From assembly GCA_963727245.1 (NCBI GenBank), contig CAVSFO010000007.1, forward strand, positions 1 to 6,864: a stretch of 6,864 bases of DNA, given 5' to 3'. The translations under genes and the position numbers were made by a program. Source of the stretch: JBKQVT01 sp963727245. GTDB lineage: Bacteria > Planctomycetota > Planctomycetia > Pirellulales > Thermoguttaceae. The first letter of the stretch is position 1. Every line of letters starts with the position of its first letter. Under the pieces are notes generated by a model. It was not told the origin of the DNA. It ran no database searches and was given only the letters and a program-made list of their open reading frames with translations. Positions 1-5,546 of this stretch are shown piece after piece.

Positions 1-13
1 CCAAACGGTTTTT
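1..13. repeat. Left terminal inverted repeat of the first insertion sequence
   Basis: CCAAACGGTTTTT is the exact reverse complement of 2053-2065. Similarity falls off quickly further inward. Because the window begins at its first base, the repeat could extend to the left. Confidence 0.9.
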
Positions 14-40
14 CGCCTTCAAATCCTTAACAATGATGCG

Positions 41-1360
41 CTACGGTCCGGAGCGGGCTTTACCGCGGGGCGTTAGCGACATCACCAGGCGGCGGTTGTT
101 TAGCCAAGGCAAACGATGACTGCCCGCGTTCAAGGCATCGATCTGCGGCTGCAACTCCTCCTGATCCCTGAATGGGTCCAGGTACACAATCAATGCCTCG
201 GGAGTTTCATACAACTGTCCCGGTCGGTTGAAGAACTGGCGACGCAACGTCCGCACGTGATCCCCGCTATGGTCCGGCCCCAGCTCTTCCGCCAGGTCGG
301 CGACCGCGTTGTACACCAAGGCCACCAACCAGCCCATCATCTGCAAGGGGCCGCGATGGAAACGCGGCCGCATCCGGTCCGGACTCTCCTTGTCGTAAGC
401 ACACGGCACCGCATCCACCGACAGGTCGTGCACCTCCACGCGATGGGCTTGCTCATGGTTTTGTCGGCCGCGGAAGATCGTCAACACGTCCTGCGGGAAT
501 CCCGCACAGGTGGTGTACAACGGATGCCAGCGGTCTTTCTTGGGACCGGGTCGGACCTCCCGACAGACGATCGTGCGGACCGCCTGCTCCGCTTCCTCAT
601 CCTTGAGCACGGTCCGCGTCTCGGCCAGGCGGACTTCCTTGGCCGGGGCGCCGACGCACACGCCCGGGTCTTGGACCGCTACGAACAGGCCGCCGGGCAA
701 TTGCTGCCAGGCGCGCATGCGGTGGGGATAGCGGCAGGCGCGGAGGGTGACATCCAAGTCGGGGTGTTGCTCGGCCAAGTCCCACAACGCCCGCACCCCC
801 GCATCCGACTTGCCTGCGCCGGCATCGAACAGGGCGTGCAAGTAGCTCGGCTGGCCCTGACGCAACACCTGCTGCGTCAGCGGCACCGCCAAATCTTGCA
901 AGTTCCGGTTTCCCGGCGTAGCGCGCACGCTCAAAAAACGTCCGCTGACCAGGTCATAGCCCGTGAACAATTTCTCGCAGCGCATGTACTTATTGCGGGT
1001 AGTCACATAGCCCTTGCCGATGTGGAATTTCCGCGTCCAGCGCGGGATGGTGTGCTCGTCAAAGCTGACCATGGCGCTCGCGCGGCGCAGCAAGTGCCAC
1101 GGACAGGTGCGGCGGCAAAAGGCATCCACCGCATACCAGGGCAGATGCCGCCGCCAGGCGCCGACCGTGTGCCGCGAGGGACAGCGGCGGCCGCCGCACA
1201 GTCGGGCGAAGCCAAGGTCGTCCATGTCCCGCAGATGGAAGACGCGTTCCAGGCCCACCACCAAGGAGAAGATGCTGGTCAACAGCCCCTGCCGCAAGGA
1301 GCCGTAGTCGTCTGCGAAACAGTGCTCGGCCGTGGCCAACCAGTCCAAGGCTTGCGGCAT
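41..1360 (-). CDS. DDE transposase catalytic domain (second ORF of the insertion sequence)
   Basis: This is a 439-residue transposase that would cut and join the element ends using a DDE metal-binding triad. Likely catalytic residues are D101 in a SFDEHTIPRW context, D179 in LHALFDAGAGK and E303 in RGRQNHEQAHRVEV; the spacing and the basic residues around the glutamate recall the IS4 clan. The triad assignment is made by eye. The ATG (1360-1358) overlaps the TGA of the HTH ORF as TGATG, so termination-reinitiation is possible. No Shine-Dalgarno precedes this ATG, however, and the frame stays open upstream to 1519. It can be read as part of a -1 frameshift fusion after the heptamer at 1405-1399, adding residues such as TQYAGAFLL before the annotated Met. 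The ORF has no internal lesion. The long plus-strand ORF opposite it is a high-GC shadow. Confidence 0.87.
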   Translation of the reverse strand: MPQALDWLATAEHCFADDYGSLRQGLLTSIFSLVVGLERVFHLRDMDDLGFARLCGGRRCPSRHTVGAWRRHLPWYAVDAFCRRTCPWHLLRRASAMVSFDEHTIPRWTRKFHIGKGYVTTRNKYMRCEKLFTGYDLVSGRFLSVRATPGNRNLQDLAVPLTQQVLRQGQPSYLHALFDAGAGKSDAGVRALWDLAEQHPDLDVTLRACRYPHRMRAWQQLPGGLFVAVQDPGVCVGAPAKEVRLAETRTVLKDEEAEQAVRTIVCREVRPGPKKDRWHPLYTTCAGFPQDVLTIFRGRQNHEQAHRVEVHDLSVDAVPCAYDKESPDRMRPRFHRGPLQMMGWLVALVYNAVADLAEELGPDHSGDHVRTLRRQFFNRPGQLYETPEALIVYLDPFRDQEELQPQIDALNAGSHRLPWLNNRRLVMSLTPRGKARSGP

Positions 1361-1980
1361 CAGCAGGAACGCCCCCGCGTACTGCGTCCGCGTCGAGAAA
1401 AAGGGGGAGGCGGCAGCGGCACGGGCTGTCCGGGCGGCGCCGTGTCGACGGGGCGCGGTTCGACCGGCGTGCGGCCGGCGCTGGTCCGGGGAGCCTTGGC
1501 CTCGGCCCGCGCGGCCCGATCAAGGCCGAACTTCTTGCAAAAGTGATGCAAGGCCACGGTGGAGACGCGTACGCCCCAAGTGCGCTCGATAAAGTCGAGG
1601 ATGTCGTAGCGACTGGCCTCGGCATGGCTCACGATGAACTCGGCGACGGGGCCGGCATAGCGCGGCAGCAACTTGCCGTGAGGCCGGCCGGCCATGCGGT
1701 GGTGTGCCCCCTGAATCGCTTCCTTGGAAGAGACGCCTTGCTGATGCGAGGCCGTCGGCCGGCTGATGCCGACCAGTCGGGCGACCTGCGCCACCTTGAG
1801 TCCGGAATTGCAGTGGAGCAGGAAATGGCTGAGCAAACGGCTGGAATAATAATCGTCGCCGCAGCGTCGCCGAAAGGCAAACGCGAACTGCAACAAGCCG
1901 CGTTGCTCGGCCGTCAAGCGATCTTCGGCAATCTGAGCTTGGCAAAGCCATTGGGCCAAAGCGCCGTCCGTGGCAACCAT
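1360..1980 (-). CDS. Helix-turn-helix protein of the insertion sequence (first ORF, probable N-terminal part of transposase)
   Basis: The product is 206 residues. Residues about 62-84 (KVAQVARLVGISRPTAS onward) form a clear helix-turn-helix of the type used by transposases to bind terminal repeats. A second winged-helix-like segment lies at about 126-152 (DILDFIERTWGVRVSTVALHHF). From about 160 the chain becomes an Ala/Pro/Arg-rich linker ending in PPPPF, which looks like an interdomain linker rather than the end of a protein. The start is supported by GGAGGG six bases upstream of the ATG. The unconserved-looking basic tail after F194 and the slippery heptamer at exactly that point suggest this product is normally extended by -1 frameshifting into the catalytic ORF. 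Alone, it could act as a binding protein or repressor of transposition. That role is inferred. Confidence 0.82.
   Translation of the reverse strand: MVATDGALAQWLCQAQIAEDRLTAEQRGLLQFAFAFRRRCGDDYYSSRLLSHFLLHCNSGLKVAQVARLVGISRPTASHQQGVSSKEAIQGAHHRMAGRPHGKLLPRYAGPVAEFIVSHAEASRYDILDFIERTWGVRVSTVALHHFCKKFGLDRAARAEAKAPRTSAGRTPVEPRPVDTAPPGQPVPLPPPPFSRRGRSTRGRSC
1399..1405 (-). promoter_or_regulatory. Candidate -1 ribosomal frameshift heptamer C_CCT_TTT
   Basis: On the minus strand the zero-frame codons here read CCC CCT TTT TCT, so the heptamer fits the X_XXY_YYZ rule with CCC and TTT in the correct phase. A one-base backward slip leads into the frame of the DDE ORF, with no stop before its ATG at 1360. 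The fusion would be 646 residues. The surrounding C5T5 run also allows RNA-polymerase slippage. Only a weak GC-rich hairpin possibility is seen downstream, so the mechanism is inferred. Confidence 0.6.
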
Positions 1981-1986
1981 GAGAAA

Positions 1987-1992
1987 CCCTCC
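1987..1992 (-). promoter_or_regulatory. Ribosome binding site of the HTH ORF
   Basis: GGAGGG on the minus strand lies six bases before the ATG at 1980. It fixes this start over the alternative frame that opens at 1999. Confidence 0.7.
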
Positions 1993-2052
1993 GTGACATC
2001 GTGCCAGGGAAGATTGTAGCCGTAAGGATCGGAATTTAACCGGAGCAGCCTC

Positions 2053-2065
2053 AAAAACCGTTTGG
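2053..2065. repeat. Right terminal inverted repeat of the first insertion sequence
   Basis: AAAAACCGTTTGG is the exact reverse complement of 1-13. It lies about 70 bases upstream of the first start codon of the element, as expected for the end that carries the transposase promoter. Confidence 0.9.
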
Positions 2066-2150
2066 TGCTAGTACCTCGTGCGATTTCTAGGCGTCGTCCT
2101 CAGAAGCTCACGTTGTTGAGGGAGCCGCAACTCGTGTAAGGCCGAACACT

Positions 2151-2166
2151 CGAGCGTCGACGCTCG
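2151..2166. promoter_or_regulatory. Perfect 16-bp palindrome, possible operator
   Basis: CGAGCGTCGACGCTCG reads identically on both strands with no loop. It lies about 156 bases upstream of the ATG at 2323 and has no T-run beside it, so a dimeric-regulator site is a better guess than a terminator. The function is inferred. Confidence 0.4.
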
Positions 2167-2292
2167 TCAGAGGGGACGCCTGGCAGGATCCGCAAGGTCG
2201 CTTGCCACGCGATATGATGCATTTATCGGGACGGCCGGAGTAGCTACCGGCTGGCCTGCCCTCGTACTGCGGCCGCAACTCCCCGCGGACGG

Positions 2293-2315
2293 GGGCAGGC
2301 GTTGCCCGCCAGGAG
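2293..2315 (+). promoter_or_regulatory. Leader hairpin and ribosome binding site of the hypothetical gene
   Basis: GGGCA and TGCCC (2293-2297 and 2303-2307) can pair over a five-base loop just before AGGAG (2311-2315). AGGAG sits seven bases before the ATG at 2323 and decides that start over the in-frame TTG at 2302. Whether the hairpin affects translation is unknown. Confidence 0.55.
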
Positions 2316-2492
2316 TTGCATCATGTCCACCGGCTCTGGCCGCGCCTCGATCCCGTCGGACGAGGAGCCGGAACTCATTGGCGACATCTACAATCGCAGC
2401 ATTCTCCCGGTATCTCCGAGCCGGCTGCTTGAGATTATCGCCACGGTCGAGGGTTGGCGGGCGGCGCTGCTGCAATTCCGCCAAATCGACGA

Positions 2493-2512
2493 GAACTCTG
2501 CCCGGGACCGGT
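2493..2512 (+). repeat. 20-bp direct repeat, copy 1, inside the hypothetical gene
   Basis: GAACTCTGCCCGGGACCGGT plus T matches 2933-2952 at 19 of 20 bases. It encodes N-S-A-R-D-R in the local coding frame. The match stops abruptly on both sides. Confidence 0.6.
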
Positions 2513-2932
2513 TCATGGCGCTGACGGCTTGCCTCCAAAGGGGACGAATTTACAACGGATGCGGTAACCTCCCCTTGGGCCTGCCGAAGCTCGAAGATGC
2601 CGTATGGGACCTCTGGCAGATTCGTGCCGCCCCGGTACTACGGACCGGGAGAAGAAAGCGGCGCTCGATGAAGTGCTGCAAGCGGTCGTGCCAGCCGCGG
2701 CCTCTCCACGCCCGGAGACCACGAGCGCGACGCCCAACCCGTCGCCCAGCCAGTCCAGCGGCGCGAGTAATAAATCAGCCGTATCCTTCGAAGGCTTGCG
2801 AGCCCTAACGGATCGACTCTTCCTGAAAGGAAACGCAGCCGTCATTATCAACGCTCTTTGTGAGAACAACGGCCGAGTGTCCCTCGCGGACCTCGGGGTG
2901 CGGTTCGGCTGGGACAAAACGTACTCGCAATG

Positions 2933-2952
2933 GAACTCTGCCCGAGACCGGT
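2933..2952 (+). repeat. 20-bp direct repeat, copy 2, inside the hypothetical gene
   Basis: This copy differs from copy 1 by one base (A for G). It encodes the same N-S-A-R-D-R in the same codon phase, 440 bases further on, within the winged-helix-like region. Confidence 0.6.
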
Positions 2953-3004
2953 TGAACAAAAAGCTTAGGAACCACGGCTGGCGGATCGAAACGCTCGATC
3001 GGAC

Positions 3005-3023
3005 GGCGTTACCGTTCACGGCA
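3005..3023. repeat. Left terminal inverted repeat of the IS66 element
   Basis: GGCGTTACCGTTCACGGCA pairs with the right end at 17 of 19 positions; the differences are at 3011 and 3021. It also supplies the last codons and most of the stop codon context of the hypothetical gene. Confidence 0.8.
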
Positions 3024-3026
3024 TAG

Positions 3027-3285
3027 GATAGCAGTTTTGTCGCAGTCTCATCGGGTCGGCGCGCACGGCCGCCCATCTCGCGCAATGTGCTTCTTGCGAT
3101 CGAACGACGAGGGTCCTTTCTCGTGACTTGTTTGATTTCAGCGCATGGTCCGCCTCTCGTTCTTGGCGTCGGCCAGTTGGCTGCCGTGACTTCCCGGTCC
3201 TGCGACCTTGCATCGTTCCGGCGCTTCCTTGCCGACTTACACGCGTGTGATTCGACTCAATCCCGACTTTGCCCTCGCGACCATT
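3027..3285. other. Non-coding left arm of the IS66 element
   Basis: This stretch lies between the left terminal repeat and the transposase stop. The short ORFs on both strands lack ribosome binding sites and recognisable domains. I see no RNA gene and no terminator with a T-run. It may be ancillary IS sequence or a leftover of a lost passenger gene. Confidence 0.5.
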
Positions 3286-4704
3286 CTAAGCCGCTCCCGC
3301 CGGCACCGGAGGCAGCAGCGACGGCGCCTCTTCGCCGTGGAACCATTGGACGATCGCTTCTTTCAAGAACGCATACGCCGAGCAGCCTTGTTGAGCGCAG
3401 GTCGCGATCACGGTCCAGATGCGTTCGCACCATTGCCGGCCCGCTTCGCTGCGCGTCCCCTGCGTGATGTGCCGATCAATCACTACGAAGCGAATCGCCT
3501 GCTCCGCCGGATTGTTCGTCGCGCCCACCTCCGGCGTCGTCACGAACGTGAAGTATGCCTCGCCGTGCTTGCGGAAACGCTCGGCCAGGTTCTGTGCATG
3601 CCGTGTCGGCGGCACATCGTACAGGCCGCGATGGAGCACCCAAGACCGTGCCGTTTGCAGTTCCCCCGCGAACACCGCCGCCGACATCTCCTCGCGCCGA
3701 TGGATCACCGCGAACAAATCCTTCAGCGCCTGTCGCAATCTCTCGCCGTAGGCCCGATCGCGCGCGTCCGGCAGCGTCGTCAGAAACTTCACGTCGCGGA
3801 TCAGGTGCGCCAGGCAGAACTGCACGGTCACGCCCACCTCGCGCATGTAACGCCGATAGGCCGAGAAATAGTCGCAGCCGATCACACCGTCAAAATCCTG
3901 CCCCAACAGATCCAGCAGCACATCGGCGCTGCGCTGGGCGTCGATCTTGTAGATCGTGTACAAGTCGGCGCGCAGGCACCAGGTCCACCAGCGTTGGCCG
4001 TTGTTCTTATGGCCCGTCTCATCAATGTTCAGCACGTCGGCAAATGGCAACGCGATCAAGAGTTCCTCGTACGGCCCTTCCAGTGCCGCACTCACCTTCT
4101 TGATGGTGTTGTCCAATGTACTCCGCGCCACGGTGACACCGACGATGTCGCGCAGAAACGTCCGGATCGTCGAGAACGACGCATGGCAGCCGCCCTTCAT
4201 GAAGGCGATTAAAGTCGTCAGGCCGGGACCGACCAAACCACCGCGCTCGATGGGCGGCGGCAACGGCGCGTGGCAGATCCTTTGGCAGTGCCTGCACCAA
4301 TACTCGGGGCAGGTGTGTTGCTCGATGGTCAACGGCGTCTGCAAGATATCGACTTGTTGCACGATCTTAGCCAGCGGCCCGTTCCGCTGCACCTCGCCGC
4401 CGCAGTGCGGGCAAGCGCCGAGCACATGCGTGTGAAAACCAGTAATCTGCTCGGGTGGGAACAGTTCGCGCTGGTGCATCGGGTGCCCGGGTTGGCCGCC
4501 GATCTTTCGCTTCGGTCCGCCATCCTCAGCGCCCGACGGCTTCGGCTTGACAATATCCGAAGAAGGCGGCTTCGACGACGTCGACGAATTCTTCTTCGCC
4601 CCCGCCAACTGCTCGCGCAGCCGTGCCACTTCTGTTTCCAGCTTGGCCAACCTCGCTTCGAGGACTTGGCACCGCCCGCACCTGATCTGTTGCGAATTAC
4701 TCAT
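3286..4704 (-). CDS. IS66-family transposase
   Basis: The 472-residue protein has the full IS66 layout. Residues about 12-37 form a heptad-like coiled coil (LEARLAKLETEVARLREQL). A Ser/Lys/Pro-rich region follows, with SKPPSSD and the GGQPGHP motif at about 69-75. A zinc-finger-like region has C98-x2-C101 and C137-x2-C140. The catalytic core has D228 in LNIDETGHK, D278 in GVIGCDYFSAYR and E401 in NNPAEQAIR, the family's DDE triad with its characteristic surroundings, and the C-terminal SAYAFLKEAI segment is present. Length and motifs agree with a functional transposase. The ATG follows AGGAG by only three bases. It also overlaps the TGA of the truncated helicase frame (ATGA), so read-through translation from the upstream operon could help express it. 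No lesion is seen. Confidence 0.95.
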   Translation of the reverse strand: MSNSQQIRCGRCQVLEARLAKLETEVARLREQLAGAKKNSSTSSKPPSSDIVKPKPSGAEDGGPKRKIGGQPGHPMHQRELFPPEQITGFHTHVLGACPHCGGEVQRNGPLAKIVQQVDILQTPLTIEQHTCPEYWCRHCQRICHAPLPPPIERGGLVGPGLTTLIAFMKGGCHASFSTIRTFLRDIVGVTVARSTLDNTIKKVSAALEGPYEELLIALPFADVLNIDETGHKNNGQRWWTWCLRADLYTIYKIDAQRSADVLLDLLGQDFDGVIGCDYFSAYRRYMREVGVTVQFCLAHLIRDVKFLTTLPDARDRAYGERLRQALKDLFAVIHRREEMSAAVFAGELQTARSWVLHRGLYDVPPTRHAQNLAERFRKHGEAYFTFVTTPEVGATNNPAEQAIRFVVIDRHITQGTRSEAGRQWCERIWTVIATCAQQGCSAYAFLKEAIVQWFHGEEAPSLLPPVPAGAA

Positions 4705-5542
4705 AAGCTCCTGATTATGAAGTCAGGGTAGCATAGGTAAAGATCATTGTCGTGAACGGGAACGCCTGTGCCCGCCGACCCGGAAACACGTGCAGGGCCG
4801 GTATAGTCTCGCTCGACCCATTGGCGTTGTTCGGGATGAAGGAAGACGGTCCACTTTTCCCAAGGAAAATCGAGGGCACGTTGCAGCTCTTCCACGTTCC
4901 CCATGACGCGGAATCGACGTTGGGCATCGGGATGATCGAATGGATTCGTCGCCGCCACGGCAGGCTGCGGCGCGCGGGGCTTTCCGCCGGTTGCGAGTTC
5001 CAGCAAGGCTTCGGCCGCTTCGCCGGGCAAATGGTCGGTGAGGGCAAAAAGCGTGTCCTCGGTGGCGGCCCGAACGTCGTTCAGCCACTCGGCAGGCACA
5101 CCGTATCCGAGCAGGACATCGTCCGTCACTTGGGCGAAAAGCGGCTTCTTCGCGGCCGATTGGTTTCGGCTTTTCCGCCTCGCACATAAGCCGGCACGAA
5201 GATTTCCTGCACCGTCTCGCGAATCTCGACCAATTGTGCGGCACCCGTTTTGGGGTGCGTCTCCAGCTTGCGGCGTTCGGCCCAATCGTAGGCTTGTCGT
5301 GGTGATCGACGTAACACAGCAGCAGGCTGCCGGGCGTTTTGTGAACGATCAGCCGGATGTCGCTTGTTGACGCGCACCGACCAGAAGTTCTTGTCCTTCG
5401 CCTTGTCGAGCTTGTGGAAGCTCATGCCGGGATTGGCCGGATTGAGCTGCAAGTCGAACGCCGTCGTTTTGACGGCTTTCTGCTCGTCGCCCGTCAGTCG
5501 AGCGAGGCTGTCAGTGAAGGTGTCGGCGATGCGGAATTCCAT
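4701..5542 (-). pseudogene. 5' remnant of a UvrD/Rep-like DNA helicase gene with an N-terminal RelE-like domain
   Basis: The start (MEFRIADTFTDSLARLTGDE) and the following FHKLDKAKDKNFWSVRVN are typical of UvrD-family helicases that carry a RelE/ParE-toxin-like fold of about 90 residues at the N-terminus. A later segment (PWEKWTVFLHPEQRQWVERD) leads into the ATP-binding Walker A. Intact relatives, as I recall them, run to roughly 700 residues with full SF1 helicase motifs. Here only about 259 codons remain, and the motif stops at GSAGTG, before the essential K-T. The frame then runs through the IS66 end and stops at 4701. Three single-base frame changes can be placed: an extra base at 5364-5365, a missing base near 5291-5293 and a missing base at about 5154-5158. 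Correcting them restores a continuous chain (VNSDIRLIVHKTPGSLLLCY, then YDWAERRKLETHPKTG, then KKPLFAQVTDDVLLGYG). The ATG lies four bases after the methyltransferase stop, indicating one operon. The product cannot be a working helicase; a free RelE-like domain is at most a remote possibility. Confidence 0.85.
4748..4766. repeat. Right terminal inverted repeat of the IS66 element
   Basis: On the minus strand this reads GGCGTTCCCGTTCACGACA, matching the left end with two mismatches. It begins directly after the codons for GSAGTG of the helicase Walker A motif; the GGC may be shared between gene and element. Confidence 0.8.
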
Positions 5543-5546
5543 GACG

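Larger units (their letters stand above)
1..2065 (-). mobile_element. Complete two-ORF insertion sequence with 13-bp perfect terminal inverted repeats
   Basis: The segment is bounded by a perfect 13-bp inverted repeat at its ends (1-13 and 2053-2065). It encloses a helix-turn-helix ORF and a DDE transposase ORF, both on the minus strand and read inward from the right end. Coding sequence fills almost the whole element: only about 27 bases separate the left repeat from the transposase stop, and about 70 bases separate the right repeat from the first start codon. I cannot assign it confidently to a named IS family. The catalytic ORF has an IS4-clan flavour in its D, D and E spacing, and the paired HTH ORF is less usual. 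The left flank lies outside the window, so a target-site duplication cannot be tested. The element looks intact and potentially active. Confidence 0.88.
2066..2322. other. Non-coding spacer between the first insertion sequence and the hypothetical gene
   Basis: No convincing gene is seen here on either strand. The spacer contains a perfect 16-bp palindrome (2151-2166) and a short hairpin at 2234-2251 (GCCGG, eight-base loop, CCGGC). A TATGAT hexamer at 2213-2218 could be a -10 box, but no matching -35 is seen. A further small hairpin abuts the ribosome binding site of the next gene. It is the likely promoter and leader region of that gene. Confidence 0.55.
2323..3026 (+). pseudogene. Frameshifted, 3'-truncated hypothetical gene with a C-terminal winged-helix-like domain
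   Basis: I do not recognise this gene. From the ATG at 2323 (AGGAG seven bases upstream) the frame reads MSTGSGRASIPSDEEPELIG and continues with coding-like codon use to about 2630 (LEDAVWDLWQIRAAP). After that the coding signal moves to the frame of DREKKAALDEVLQ, which is open to TAG at 3026. One lost base (or two gained) at about 2628-2650 would join them into a protein of about 234 residues: an acidic N-terminal part, a Ser/Pro/Ala linker at about residues 125-150, and a C-terminal region (RVSLADLGVRFGWDKTY, then ARDRLNKKLRNHGWRIE) that resembles a winged helix. The last codons (TALPFTA and stop) lie inside the terminal repeat of the IS66 element, so the native C-terminus is probably lost. 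The long minus-strand ORF opposite it is a shadow. The gene could instead be two overlapping small genes, but codon use favours one broken gene. Confidence 0.55.
3005..4766 (-). mobile_element. IS66-family insertion sequence with a single transposase ORF
   Basis: The ends are set by an imperfect terminal inverted repeat: 3005-3023 and the reverse complement of 4748-4766 agree at 17 of 19 bases. Inside lies one intact IS66-type transposase and no TnpA/TnpB accessory genes, as in the single-ORF branch of this family (ISBst12-like). The exact boundary could be three bases further in on each side. Flanking octamers do not match for either boundary, so no target duplication is seen. The left end overlaps the 3' end of the hypothetical gene, and the right end interrupts the helicase gene. 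About 260 bases between the left end and the transposase stop appear non-coding. Confidence 0.85.

Noticed and set aside
116..1546. 476-codon open frame on the plus strand
   Set aside because: It lies opposite a DDE transposase and its HTH partner, has no recognisable domain, and is rich in Arg, Gln, Ala, His and Val as expected for an antisense frame of GC-rich coding DNA.
2213..2218. TATGAT as a promoter -10 box for the hypothetical gene
   Set aside because: No acceptable -35 element is found at 16-18 bases upstream, so I do not call a promoter; it is mentioned only in the spacer entry.
2513..3085. 190-codon open frame on the minus strand opposite the hypothetical gene
   Set aside because: It crosses the IS66 terminal repeat, has no ribosome binding site and shows no domain. 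The plus strand has better codon use and a good ribosome binding site at 2311-2315.
3208..4212. 334-codon open frame on the plus strand
   Set aside because: It is antisense to the IS66 transposase, which has every family motif. Its Arg/His/Leu-rich product resembles no family.
2997..4774. 8-bp target duplication around the IS66 element
   Set aside because: Flanking octamers were compared for both plausible boundaries (GATCGGAC with TGTGCCCG, and CGGACGGC with GCCTGTGC) and do not match.
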